This document shows positions 51,584 to 59,487 of a stretch of DNA of 64,000 bases, in pieces. Positions within the stretch are counted from its first letter, which is position 1. Each line of letters begins with the position of its first letter. The notes under the pieces were generated by a model. That model had not been told where the DNA came from. It saw nothing but the letters and a program-made list of their open reading frames with translations, and ran no database searches. The position numbers and the translations under genes are program-made. Source of the stretch: Pseudomonas sp. JM0905a (GTDB lineage: Bacteria > Pseudomonadota > Gammaproteobacteria > Pseudomonadales > Pseudomonadaceae); assembly GCF_014700075.1 (NCBI RefSeq), contig NZ_JACXBU010000010.1, forward strand, positions 62,001-126,000. Direction: 5' to 3'.

Positions 51584-52372
51584 ATGCCTGCCGTACGACT
51601 CGCCGATGGCGACCTGAACTACCTCCTCGAAGGCTCGGCCGGTAAGCCGGTGCTGGTGCTGTCCAACTCCCTGGGCACCGACCTGCACATGTGGGATGCG
51701 CAGATCCCAGCTTTCACCCAGCACTTCCAGGTGCTGCGCTACGACACCCGAGGCCACGGCAAATCCCTGGTCAGCGAAGGTCCCTACAGCATCGAACAAC
51801 TGGGCGGTGACGTGCTGGCCCTGCTGGATGCCCTGGACATCGAGAAGGCGTATTTCTGCGGCCTGTCCATGGGCGGCCTGATCGGCCAGTGGCTGGCCAT
51901 CAACGCTCCCGCGCGCATCGAGCGCCTGGTGCTGTGCAACACCGCTGCCAAGATCGGAGCCCCTGAGGTATGGAACCCGCGCATCGACACCGTACTGTCC
52001 GGCGGCGCCCAGGCCATGCGCGATCTGCGCGATGCCTCCATATCCCGCTGGTTCACCGCGGATTTCGCCGAGGCCGAACCGGCCAAGGTCGAGCCCATCG
52101 TCGGCATGCTGGCGCAGACCTCGCCCGAGGGGTACGCCGCCAACTGCGCCGCCGTGCGTGACGCCGATTACCGAGAGCAGCTGGGCCGCATCAGCGCCCC
52201 GACCCTGATCGTCTGCGGCAGCGGCGACCCAGTGACCACCACCGAACACGGCCGCTTCATGCAGGAGCGCATCGCCGGTGCCGAACTGGTGGAGTTCCAT
52301 GCCGCGCACCTGTCCAACGTGCAGGCCGGCGATGCCTTTAGCGAGCGCGTGCTGGCGTTCCTCACTGCCTGA
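51584..52372 (+). CDS. pcaD: 3-oxoadipate enol-lactonase
   Basis: 262 residues, alpha/beta hydrolase. LSNSLGTDLHMWDAQIPAF (~23-41) gives the oxyanion hole, nucleophile Ser in FCGLSMGGLIGQ (~93), Asp in VCGSGDPVTTTEHG (~216) and His in AAHLSNVQAGDAFSERVLAFL (~242). Hydrolyses beta-ketoadipate enol-lactone to beta-ketoadipate. ATG 51584 follows AGGAG. 25 bp before pcaC. Confidence 0.96.
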   Translation: MPAVRLADGDLNYLLEGSAGKPVLVLSNSLGTDLHMWDAQIPAFTQHFQVLRYDTRGHGKSLVSEGPYSIEQLGGDVLALLDALDIEKAYFCGLSMGGLIGQWLAINAPARIERLVLCNTAAKIGAPEVWNPRIDTVLSGGAQAMRDLRDASISRWFTADFAEAEPAKVEPIVGMLAQTSPEGYAANCAAVRDADYREQLGRISAPTLIVCGSGDPVTTTEHGRFMQERIAGAELVEFHAAHLSNVQAGDAFSERVLAFLTA

Positions 52373-52397
52373 CTATTGATGTAGGAGCGAGTTCGAG

Positions 52398-52793
52398 ATG
52401 GACGAGAAAGAACGCTACGAAGCGGGCATGAAAGTGCGCCGCGCGGTCCTGGGCGACGCCCATGTGGACCGCAGCCTGCAGAACCTGACGCCGTTCAACG
52501 AAGAGTTCCAGGAAATGATCACCCGCCACGCCTGGGGTGACATCTGGACCCGCCCGGGCCTGCCGCGCCACACCCGCAGCCTGGTCACCATCGCCATGCT
52601 CATTGGCATGAACCGCGAGGGCGAGCTGAAGCTGCACCTGCGTGCCGCGAAGAACAACGGCGTAACGCGTGACGAGATCAAGGAAGTGATCATGCAGAGC
52701 GCGATCTACTGCGGCATCCCAGCCGCCAATGCCACCTTCCACCTGGCCGAAGCCGTGTGGGACGAGCTTGGGGTGGAATCGCTGCAAGGCTGA
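52398..52793 (+). CDS. pcaC: 4-carboxymuconolactone decarboxylase
   Basis: 131 residues, AhpD-like fold. MDEKERYEAGMKVRRAVLGDAHVD (~1-24), FQEMITRHAWGDIWTRPGLPRHTRSLVTIAM (~39-69) and ELKLHLRAAKNNGVTRDEIKEVIMQSAIYCGIPAANATFHLAEAV with the conserved His. Converts 4-carboxymuconolactone to the enol-lactone that PcaD uses. Stand-alone, not fused to PcaD. Last gene of the operon, followed by a strong terminator. Confidence 0.96.
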   Translation: MDEKERYEAGMKVRRAVLGDAHVDRSLQNLTPFNEEFQEMITRHAWGDIWTRPGLPRHTRSLVTIAMLIGMNREGELKLHLRAAKNNGVTRDEIKEVIMQSAIYCGIPAANATFHLAEAVWDELGVESLQG

Positions 52794-52810
52794 TCCACCG
52801 CAAGACCCGA

Positions 52811-52847
52811 ACGCCGCCCGGACCACGCATCCGGGCGGCGTTTTTTA
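52811..52847 (+). terminator. Terminator of the pca operon
   Basis: A 12-bp perfect stem ACGCCGCCCGGA / TCCGGGCGGCGT with a 7-nt loop and a TTTTTT tail, 18 bp after the pcaC stop. Confidence 0.96.
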
Positions 52848-52878
52848 TTGTGCAAAGGTGTGTGTTTCGCTCCCTCTA

Positions 52879-53031
52879 TGCAGGGGCGACGCAGTTGCCC
52901 CAACTGGGCAGACCTTCGTCTGCTTGGCGATTGAAATCGCCCCCACAGGACAGGTGCTGGACCGTGAGTCGGAACAGGCTTCCACCTTGTGGGGGCGAAC
53001 TCATTCGCTAAGGGCAACGCAGTTGCCCTCA
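52879..53031. repeat. Two partial REPIN-like elements
   Basis: 52879-52948 carries the right-hand half (CTTGGCGATTGAAATCGCCC), with a shortened left end; 52988-53031 carries the left-hand half (TGTGGGGGCGAACTCATTCG followed by CTAAGGG). They fill the gap between pcaC and the aldo/keto reductase gene. Confidence 0.6.
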
Positions 53032-53043
53032 CATTTCTCACTA

Positions 53044-53868
53044 TCAGGCATCCCACTCCGGCGCGAAGTCCGGGCTGACCACTCGGCGGTCCTTCGGCAG
53101 CGTGGCGATCAGGGCGCGGTCTTCATCATCGAGCTGCACCTTGAGCGCATCCAGGTTGGCCTGTTGATTCTCCCGACTGGAAGCCTTCGGGATAGCGGCG
53201 ATGCCGTCCTGGTCCAGCAGCCACTTCAGGGCAACCTGGCTCGGCAGGGCGCCGTGCTTCTCGGCGATCTGGCGAATTGCTGCCTGCTCCGCCGCCTGGC
53301 CGCGAGCCAGCGGGGTGTAGGCGGTCAGCGCCAGGCCTTTGCTGCGGGCGTAATCGAGCAGACCACGTTGATCCAACAGCACGTGGTACTCCACCTGGAT
53401 CGCCGACAGCGGCGCTTCGAATTCCTCCACCACCCGGCGCAACAGGCCGAGGGGGAAGTTGGCGACGCCAATGTTGCGCGCCTTGCCTTCATCGCGCAGG
53501 GCCACCAGGGTTTCGATGCTGCGCGGCAGATCCCAGTCCTTCGTCGGCCAGTGGATCATGAACAGGTCTACCTGCTCGGTGCCCAGGGCACGCAGGCTGT
53601 CCTCCAGGGACTGGCGCATGGCGGCTGGTTGCAGCTTGTCCCACCAGACCTTGGTGGTCAGGTGGATGGATTCTCGGGGCACATCGCTCTGGCGCAGCGC
53701 CTCGCCCACGGCTGCTTCGTTCTCGTAGGCGGGCGCGGTATCGATGTGGCGATAGCCCAGTTCCAGCGCCTGGCGTACGGCGAGCGTGCATTCTTCGCCC
53801 TTCATCGGCCAGGTGCCGAGGCCGAGCTGGGGCATGTCGAGTCCATGGCGAGTGGTCAGGTTCCGCAT
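53044..53868 (-). CDS. Aldo/keto reductase
   Basis: 274 residues from ATG 53868, with AAGGAG 8 nt upstream (a longer start at 53907 lies inside the flavoprotein end). Catalytic tetrad: Asp and Tyr in HIDTAPAYENEAAVG (~38-52), Lys in LTTKVWWDKLQP (~71) and His in DLFMIHWPTKDW (~104). Phosphate-binding IPKASSRENQQANL near the end suggests NADP(H). 10 bp downstream of the flavoprotein gene, so same operon. A role in hydroaromatic or sugar-acid reduction is contextual. Confidence 0.92.
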   Translation of the reverse strand: MRNLTTRHGLDMPQLGLGTWPMKGEECTLAVRQALELGYRHIDTAPAYENEAAVGEALRQSDVPRESIHLTTKVWWDKLQPAAMRQSLEDSLRALGTEQVDLFMIHWPTKDWDLPRSIETLVALRDEGKARNIGVANFPLGLLRRVVEEFEAPLSAIQVEYHVLLDQRGLLDYARSKGLALTAYTPLARGQAAEQAAIRQIAEKHGALPSQVALKWLLDQDGIAAIPKASSRENQQANLDALKVQLDDEDRALIATLPKDRRVVSPDFAPEWDA

Positions 53869-53878
53869 GTGCTGCTCC

Positions 53879-55609
53879 TTATGCATCAGGGGTGGTGCCT
53901 GCCGCATGGCGGCCGGCGATGTAGCCGAAGGTCATGGCCGGTCCCAGGTTGATCCCGCCGGATGGGTAATGCCCGCCGAGTACGCTGGCCATGTCGGTGC
54001 CTGCGGCATAGAGCCCGGGAATCGGCTGGGCGTTCTTATCCAGCACCCGCGCCTGGCCGTCGGTGCGCAGTCCGGCGAAGGTGCCGAAACAACCCGGTTG
54101 TACTTTCACGGCGTAGAAGGGGCCCTGTTCGATAGGGGCGACGCAGGGATTGGGGCCGTCGTGCAGGGCGTCACCGTTGCGGCGGTTGAACGGGGTACTG
54201 CCCCGGCCGAACTCTGGGTCCTGGCCCTGGCGGGCATGGTGGTTGAACTCGGCGACAGTGGTGGTCAGGCCCGCCGGGTCGATGCCGCAGGCGTGTGCCA
54301 GTTCGACCAGGGTCCTGCCGCGCTTGAGGTAGCCATTACGCAGGTGCGGCCACAGCGGTACGGGAGCGGGGCGGGCGAAGCCCAGGCCATAACGGCGCTG
54401 GAATCGGTGATCGCAGACCAGCCAGGAACAGCTTTCCTCGCCTTCCGGCACAGCCCGGTTCATGGCGTCGACATAGTCGTAGTAGCCACCGGCTTCGTTG
54501 ACGAAGCGCCGGCCGTTCTGCAGGACGCCGATGATGCCGGGCTTGCCGCGATCGATGATGTGGGGGAAGTGGCCGAAGGTGCCGTTGGGGTAGGGCACCT
54601 TCGAAACCGGTGCCCAGGCCACCGGGGAACGCAGGTCGTCGGCCACCAGGCCGCCGGCGGATTCGCCCAGGCGCAGGCCGTCGCCGGAGCAGGAGGCTGG
54701 GGGCAGGGCGAGGTTGTCGTGGCCGCTGGTATCGCGGGGGAACAGCGCCTTGCGCCGCGCCGGATCATTGGGGAAACCTCCGGCCGCCAGCACCACCGCT
54801 CTGGCGTGGATGGCAACTTCGCGGCCGTCCCGTTCGACGACCGCGCCACGAACGGCGCCTTCCTCGATCAGCAACCGGCGCGCCGGTGCCGATTCCAGCA
54901 ATTGGACGCCCAGGTCATTGGCCGATTTGGCCAGGCGCGCCACCAGCGCCACGCCGTTCACCAGATGCATGGCGCGACCATAGCGAGCCAAGTGGTAGAG
55001 GTGGGTGAGGAAGCGCCGGGTCACGTAGGCGAACGCCTTCAGCGAGCGGGTCATGCCGAGGAAGGCAGCCAGATCGGCACCGGCCATGATCGGCATGCCC
55101 AAGAAGGAGGTTTCGCGCATGGTCTTGCGCAGACGCGGCAGCAGGTCGCCCACCTCACGGGCGTCATAGGGCGCCGCGATCACCTGGTGGCCGCCCGTAG
55201 CCGCGCCGGGTGTGTCGCCATGCATATCGGGGATGCCATTGCCGTCGACGAATTGCAGGGCGGTGTGCTGCTCGAAGAACGCCACCATCTCCGGGCAGGC
55301 TTCGAGGAAGGCATCCACCAGTTCCGGGCGGAAGTGCTCGCCCAGTTCATTGCGCAGGTAGGTGCGTGGTTGCTCGATGTCTTCGATGATCCCGGCACGC
55401 CGGGCCAGCGGGTTGCGCGGCACCCACATCCAGCCACCGGACCAGGCGGTGGCGCCGCCGAACACTGGCTCCTTTTCTACCAGAATCACTTTCTGTCCGT
55501 GGCGGGCGGCGGTCACCGCCGCGGCGAGGCCCGCGGCGCCGGAGCCGATGACCAGCAAGTCGCAGTCGAGATGGTTCGGCGTTGTGGTTTCGGCAGGCAT
55601 TTCGGGCAA
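53879..55609 (-). CDS. FAD-dependent flavoprotein (fumarate-reductase/KstD-like)
   Basis: 576 residues. N-terminal dinucleotide motif CDLLVIGSGAAGLAAAVTAARHGQKVILVEK (~16-46), GGATAWSGGWMWVP (~51), central GHQVIAAPYD, an AVVLAAGGFPND second FAD element (~283) and C-terminal LYAAGTDMASVLGGHYPSGGINLGPAMTFGYIAG (~529-562). This is the soluble fumarate reductase/3-ketosteroid-delta-1-dehydrogenase group, desaturating or reducing C=C next to a carbonyl. No signal peptide. ATG 55609 follows GAGGA. First gene of the operon with the aldo/keto reductase. An IclR-like operator lies 13 bp upstream. Substrate unknown. Confidence 0.88.
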   Translation of the reverse strand: MPEMPAETTTPNHLDCDLLVIGSGAAGLAAAVTAARHGQKVILVEKEPVFGGATAWSGGWMWVPRNPLARRAGIIEDIEQPRTYLRNELGEHFRPELVDAFLEACPEMVAFFEQHTALQFVDGNGIPDMHGDTPGAATGGHQVIAAPYDAREVGDLLPRLRKTMRETSFLGMPIMAGADLAAFLGMTRSLKAFAYVTRRFLTHLYHLARYGRAMHLVNGVALVARLAKSANDLGVQLLESAPARRLLIEEGAVRGAVVERDGREVAIHARAVVLAAGGFPNDPARRKALFPRDTSGHDNLALPPASCSGDGLRLGESAGGLVADDLRSPVAWAPVSKVPYPNGTFGHFPHIIDRGKPGIIGVLQNGRRFVNEAGGYYDYVDAMNRAVPEGEESCSWLVCDHRFQRRYGLGFARPAPVPLWPHLRNGYLKRGRTLVELAHACGIDPAGLTTTVAEFNHHARQGQDPEFGRGSTPFNRRNGDALHDGPNPCVAPIEQGPFYAVKVQPGCFGTFAGLRTDGQARVLDKNAQPIPGLYAAGTDMASVLGGHYPSGGINLGPAMTFGYIAGRHAAGTTPDA

Positions 55610-55621
55610 TCCTCAAATAAT

Positions 55622-55634
55622 GGAACTGTGTTCC
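55622..55634. promoter_or_regulatory. IclR-type operator 1 (GGAAC-N3-GTTCC)
   Basis: GGAAC-TGT-GTTCC, a perfect 5-3-5 inverted repeat, just upstream of the flavoprotein start. The same motif occurs twice before the isomerase gene (58563, 58597). It resembles the TGGAA...TTCCA core known for IclR-family sites. Confidence 0.6.
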
Positions 55635-55737
55635 GTATTTTATGGGTGCTGTTTGCCGCGACCAAGGGCAGTGGAACGCAAATGGCCGGTCAGCGAACGG
55701 AAATGGGGTGTGCTTGCCAGAGGTATTGGCCAGCCAT

Positions 55738-55762
55738 AAAAAGGCCCGCCAGAAGGCGGGCC
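55738..55762 (-). terminator. Terminator of the porin gene
   Basis: An 8-bp perfect stem GGCCCGCC / GGCGGGCC (55743-55750, 55755-55762) is followed on the minus strand by TTTTTA. It lies 30 bp past the porin stop. Confidence 0.92.
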
Positions 55763-55791
55763 GAGGTAGTCAAAGCACGCTTACCAAAGGT

Positions 55792-57060
55792 TCAGAGGAT
55801 CGATAGCGGATAGCTGATGATCAGACGGTTCTCGTCGAACTCGTTGTTGCTGAAGTCGCGGCGGATGCTCGAGTTGCGCCACTTCACGTTGAGCGCCTTG
55901 AAGGCGCCGGACTGGACCACATAGGCCAGTTCGGTTTCGCGGATCCATTCCTTGCCATCGGTCACGCTGCCGACGTGGGCGTCCTCGCCGCTGATGTAGC
56001 GGTTCATCAGGGTCAGGCCAGGAACACCGAGGGCGGCGAAGTTGTAGTCGTGACGGACCTGCCAGGACTTCTCCTTGGCGTTGTCGAAGCTGGAGTTGTA
56101 GCTGTCGTTGGCCAGGGTGCCGCCGCTGGTACCGTTGACGCGCATCCAGGCGTCGTCGCCGCTGACTTTCTGCAGGCCGACGTAGAAGGTGTTGCCGCCG
56201 TACTTGGCCGACAGCAGCGCGGACCAGGTCTGGTTGTCCAGGTCGCCGGCCAGCGCCGAGCCGTCTTCCTTGCCGGTGAAGTAGCCGAGGTTGGCGCCCA
56301 GGGTCCAGTCGCCCATGGGCTGGCTGTGCACCACCTGCAGGTATTGCTGCTGGTAGATGTCTTCCAGCTCGGCGTACCAGAGTCCGACCAGGGTGCGTTT
56401 CTCGTTGAAGGCGTATTCGCCGCCGGCGAAGTTGAAGCGGTCCGAGGTGAAGGCCGCTTTGCCGTTCATGGACATGTCTTCCATGCTCGCGTCGTTGCGC
56501 GGGCTGTTCTGGCGGAACTGTCCGCCGTAGAGGGTCAGGCCGTCGATCTCCTGTGAGGTTACCTGGCCACCCTGGAAGGTCTGCGGCAGGGAGCGTCCGT
56601 CGTCGGAACGCAGAATCGGCAGCACCGGCATCCATTCACCCACTTTCAGTTCAGTCTTCGATATGCGCATCTTGCCGGCCACTGCTAGGCGGCCGAAGTC
56701 ATCAGCCGGGCGACCATCGTCATGCACCGGCAGCAACTGGGTGCCCTTGGTGCCCTTGCCGCCGTCGAGCTTGACCGACAGCAAGCCCAGCATGTCGACG
56801 CCGAAGCCAACCGGGCCTTCGGTGAAGCCTGAGCGGGCATCGAGGATGAAGTTCTGGGTCCATTCCTCCGCCTTGCCCTGCGGGTTGGCCGGGTTCACGA
56901 AGTTGCGGTTGATGTAGAAGTTGCGCAGGTTCAGCGTGGCGGTGGCGTCTTCGACGAAACCGTGCTCGTCGGCGGCCTGGACGGGCAGGGCGGCCAGGGC
57001 TACGGCGGCGGAAAGGATGCAGGGGACAAAGGTTTGGGCCTGGCGGCGACTGGAGTTCAT
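55792..57060 (-). CDS. OprD-family outer-membrane porin
   Basis: 422 residues. Sec signal ending VALAALPVQAADEHGF; then FVEDATATLNLRNFYINRNF, the OprD-family N terminus. Typical strands: WTQNFILDARSGFTEGPVGFGVDMLGLLSVKLDGGKG (~67-103), GQFRQNSPRNDASMEDM and KSWQVRHDYNFAALGVPGLTLMNRYISGEDA. C terminus LIISYPLSIL. Members in the OpdK/OccK group take up aromatic and cyclic acids. With PcaR-like sequence upstream, uptake of quinate, shikimate or a benzoate derivative is likely. Divergent from the IclR gene. Confidence 0.93.
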   Translation of the reverse strand: MNSSRRQAQTFVPCILSAAVALAALPVQAADEHGFVEDATATLNLRNFYINRNFVNPANPQGKAEEWTQNFILDARSGFTEGPVGFGVDMLGLLSVKLDGGKGTKGTQLLPVHDDGRPADDFGRLAVAGKMRISKTELKVGEWMPVLPILRSDDGRSLPQTFQGGQVTSQEIDGLTLYGGQFRQNSPRNDASMEDMSMNGKAAFTSDRFNFAGGEYAFNEKRTLVGLWYAELEDIYQQQYLQVVHSQPMGDWTLGANLGYFTGKEDGSALAGDLDNQTWSALLSAKYGGNTFYVGLQKVSGDDAWMRVNGTSGGTLANDSYNSSFDNAKEKSWQVRHDYNFAALGVPGLTLMNRYISGEDAHVGSVTDGKEWIRETELAYVVQSGAFKALNVKWRNSSIRRDFSNNEFDENRLIISYPLSIL

Positions 57061-57156
57061 GCTCGTTCTTGCCTCTTTGATTGTTGTTTTCGGGTGCGCA
57101 AAGGCCCCTTCGCGGCGGTTGCGCGAATGCAGGAAGGGGTTGGAGCTAAGGGGGCG

Positions 57157-57327
57157 TCAGCGGGCTTTGCGGCGCCCGATCAGGCGTGCGAGACCGCGTT
57201 GCAGACGGTCACCCAGGTGCTCGCCGCTGGCCAGTTGGACCAGGGCAACGGAGGCGAACGGCGACGCGCAATCGAAGAATGGCCCGGGTATGGGCGGCAA
57301 GGCATCGGAGGTGCGGGGCTGGAACAT
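57157..57327 (-). CDS. Possible small protein in the porin leader (56 aa)
   Basis: 56 codons from ATG 57327 (AAAGGT upstream): DALPPIPGPFFDCASPFASV... then LVQLASGEHLGDRLQRGLARLIGRRKAR. The composition and the ordered helix with a basic end look protein-like, and codon use suits the genome. It is on the same strand as the porin and between it and the putative operator, so it would be in the porin transcript. No family recognised. Confidence 0.4.
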   Translation of the reverse strand: MFQPRTSDALPPIPGPFFDCASPFASVALVQLASGEHLGDRLQRGLARLIGRRKAR

Positions 57328-57465
57328 CGTTTCGACCTTTCTTGTATTTATGTCGGTAAAAGGCGAGGCGTTGCTGGGATCGCAGGCTGGTTGCGGCAAC
57401 GCCTCGCGCCTGGAACCGATAGTGAAATCCGCAGGACCGGCATTCAATCCGCGGGAGGCGCTTTT

Positions 57466-57502
57466 GTTCGATTATCGAACCAAAACTAACCATTCCGTAC
57501 AT
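57466..57502. promoter_or_regulatory. PcaR-like dyad before the porin/IclR genes
   Basis: GTTCGAT-T-ATCGAAC (57466-57480) is a perfect 7-1-7 inverted repeat. Its minus-strand reading GTTCGATAATCGAAC matches the PcaR box in 14 of 15 bases. It is followed by CAAAACTAACCATTCCGTAC at 57481-57500, nearly repeated at 62760. Confidence 0.68.
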
Positions 57503-57603
57503 TTATCGTGTTGGTCTGTGTGAATGCGCTGTCGCAGTTCCAGGTTTCGCAGGGCGGGTATTGTCTTCTAGAATCGGCGCACACTCAGGAGGACCCATCC
57601 CCT

Positions 57604-58380
57604 ATGGCCGGTAGCCAGATCGAACGCGCCTTCAACCTGCTCGAACGCCTCACCACCGACCCGCGCGGCCTGCCCATGCAGACCCTGGCCGATGAGCTGA
57701 ACATCCCCAAGAGCGCTACCCACCGCATGCTGGCTGAGCTGATCCGCCTGGGCTATGTGCGCCAGAACCAGGAAAACAGCCGCTACCAGCTGTCCACGCG
57801 GCTGGTGGCCATGGCGTTCCGCTACCTGGCCAGCAGCGGCGCCGACATCGTCCAGCCGATCCTCGATCGCCTGGCCGGGGCGACCGGCGAGCTGGTGCGC
57901 CTGGGCGTGATCGAAGGCGACCGCCTGACCTGGATCGTCAAATCCCAGGGCGCGCGTTCCGGCCTGCGCTACGACCCTGATATGGGGCGCGATGCGCCGC
58001 TGTTCTACACAGCCTCCGGCCATGCCTGGCTGGCCAGCCTGAGCGACGCCGAGGCGCTGAGCCTGGTGGAGCGCCAGGGTGTGGGCGACCCGTCCAACTT
58101 CGGGCCGAATGCGCCGCGCTCCAACATCGAGCTGCTGGAGCGCCTGCGTCTGGCCCGCGCCCATGGTTACGCCTGGGTGGTGGAGAGCTCGTCGGTGGGC
58201 ATGTCGGCCCTGGCTGCCGTGGTACGCGATCCGCGTACCGACAAGGCTATCGGTGTACTCAGCGTCGCTGGCCCGACCGCGCGCCTGCCGGTGGAACGCA
58301 TGCATGAAGTGGCGCCGCTCCTGCTGGACGCGGTGGCCGAACTGTCGGCGGCCAGCCAGGCCTCCGAGTTCTTCGTTTGA
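57604..58380 (+). CDS. IclR-family transcriptional regulator
   Basis: 258 residues from ATG 57604 (AGGAGGA ~12 nt upstream). N-terminal winged HTH IERAFNLLERLTTDPRGLPMQTLADELNIPKSATHRMLAELIRLGYVRQ (~6-54), then the IclR effector domain with YQLSTRLVAMAFRYLASS, FYTASGHAWLA (~137-147) and AAVVRDPRTDKAIGVLSVAGPTARL (~204-228). It lies between a porin operon, a flavoprotein operon and an isomerase/permease operon and likely controls at least the latter two through the GGAAC-N3-GTTCC sites. Confidence 0.93.
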   Translation: MAGSQIERAFNLLERLTTDPRGLPMQTLADELNIPKSATHRMLAELIRLGYVRQNQENSRYQLSTRLVAMAFRYLASSGADIVQPILDRLAGATGELVRLGVIEGDRLTWIVKSQGARSGLRYDPDMGRDAPLFYTASGHAWLASLSDAEALSLVERQGVGDPSNFGPNAPRSNIELLERLRLARAHGYAWVVESSSVGMSALAAVVRDPRTDKAIGVLSVAGPTARLPVERMHEVAPLLLDAVAELSAASQASEFFV

Positions 58381-58389
58381 CTGCACTCC

Positions 58390-58487
58390 TGTAGGGACGA
58401 ATTCATTCGCCAAAGGGCCGCGCAGCGGCCCCATGCTGGTCCGCAGGGCATCCTTTGGGCTGCCTGGCGATTGAAATCGCCCCTACA
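58390..58487. repeat. REPIN-like palindromic element 3
   Basis: 98 bp, same length as the element at 37601. Starts TGTAGGGACGAATTCATTCG and ends GATTGAAATCGCCCCTACA. Inner halves include the GGGCCGCGCAGCGGCCC palindrome. Between the IclR gene and the isomerase promoter. Confidence 0.75.
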
Positions 58488-58562
58488 GATTTCTCCTCCC
58501 TTCCACAAATTCGCGAATTCCGCGTTCGTCGAGTCGGTCGAATTTTCTTCTTGAGATTATCT

Positions 58563-58609
58563 GGAACTGAGTTCTAAATACTGCGAATCCAATTGTGGAA
58601 CTGGATTCC
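58563..58609 (+). promoter_or_regulatory. IclR-type operators 2 and 3
   Basis: GGAAC-TGA-GTTCT (58563-58575) and GGAAC-TGG-ATTCC (58597-58609), 34 bp centre to centre, with an AT-rich -10-like TAAATA just after the first. Both match operator 1 before the flavoprotein gene. The second ends 9 bp before the isomerase start codon. Confidence 0.6.
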
Positions 58610-58618
58610 GAGAAGATC

Positions 58619-59434
58619 ATGACTGAACGCGTTTTGTCCCTAGCCGCTCTGACTGTCCTCGAACTCTCGCCGCCAGAAATGGTGGAAGTGGCCGCGAGCA
58701 CCGGCTACAGCCACGTCGGGTTGCGCCTGGTACCGGCTACCCCTGAAGAGCATCACTTCCCGCTGGTAGCCGATGCCGGGCTGCGCCGCCAGACCCTTGA
58801 GCACCTGCGCGATACCGGCGTACAGGTGCTGGATATCGAGATACTGCGGCTAAAGGCGGAAACCCACGTGCCCGACTTCGAGCCAATCCTCGCGGCCGGT
58901 GCGGAGTTCGGAGCCTCTGAGGTGCTGGTGGCAGGCAACGACGCCGACGAGGCGCGCCTGACCGAGAATTTCGCCGCCTTCTGCGACCTCGCCGCGCAAT
59001 TCGGGATCCATCCGAGCCTGGAATTCATGCCCTGGACCGACACTCGTGATCTCACCCAGGCGGTACGCATCGTGGAGAACGCCGGGCGGAAGAACGGTGG
59101 CGTGCTGGTGGATGCCTTCCACTTCAACCGTTCGGCGTCCTGTCTAGGCGACCTGGCGCGGGTCGCACCGGCTCGTCTTCGTTACGTCCAGCTCTGCGAT
59201 GTGGCTGGGCCGCGTCCGGACGACATGGAGGAAATCCTCCGTCAGGCACGCAATGAACGGCGCTTCCCCGGCGATGGCGATTGCGACCTCGTCGGCCTGC
59301 TGCGCACGCTGCCGGCGAATATTCCCCTGAGCCTGGAAATCCCCACGCGCCAGCTGATGGAGCAGGGCGTCAGCGCCCGGACACGTGCGCAGATGGCCAT
59401 GGACAAGGCGCAGGCATTGCTTCAGCACCTCTGA
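58619..59434 (+). CDS. Sugar-phosphate-isomerase-like TIM-barrel protein
   Basis: 271 residues from ATG 58619 (GAGAAG upstream). Xylose-isomerase-like barrel: LSPPEMVEVAASTGYSHVGLRLVP (~18-41), SEVLVAGNDADEARLTENFAAFCDLAAQFGIHPSLEFMPWTD with metal-binding Glu (~141), GVLVDAFHFNRSASCLGDL (~162-180), and FPGDGDCDLVGLLRTLPANIPLSLEIP (~221-247). Relatives are isomerases, epimerases or 3-dehydroshikimate dehydratases. Next to pca and quiC genes a dehydratase or hydroaromatic isomerase is plausible. DMT permease gene follows after 53 bp. Confidence 0.88.
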   Translation: MTERVLSLAALTVLELSPPEMVEVAASTGYSHVGLRLVPATPEEHHFPLVADAGLRRQTLEHLRDTGVQVLDIEILRLKAETHVPDFEPILAAGAEFGASEVLVAGNDADEARLTENFAAFCDLAAQFGIHPSLEFMPWTDTRDLTQAVRIVENAGRKNGGVLVDAFHFNRSASCLGDLARVAPARLRYVQLCDVAGPRPDDMEEILRQARNERRFPGDGDCDLVGLLRTLPANIPLSLEIPTRQLMEQGVSARTRAQMAMDKAQALLQHL

Positions 59435-59487
59435 GATTTCACCCTTCGCGCGGCCGGCTGGGCCGCGTTCTTTTTTTCGAGTATTCC

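Larger units (their letters stand above)
57061..57603. promoter_or_regulatory. Divergent control region between porin and IclR genes
   Basis: About 540 bp. It holds the PcaR-like dyad at 57466-57502 and a possible 56-codon minus-strand gene at 57157-57327. Between the small gene and the porin (57061-57156) the sequence is T-rich and may be the porin leader. Confidence 0.5.

Noticed and set aside
50138-52309. 723-codon open frame opposite pcaB and pcaD
   Set aside because: Antisense shadow of high-GC coding DNA; sequence has no family features, and the plus strand has complete PcaB and PcaD.
53786-55813. 675-codon plus-strand frame opposite the flavoprotein
   Set aside because: The minus strand encodes a complete flavoprotein with FAD motifs; the plus reading is Gly/Ala/Val-rich shadow.
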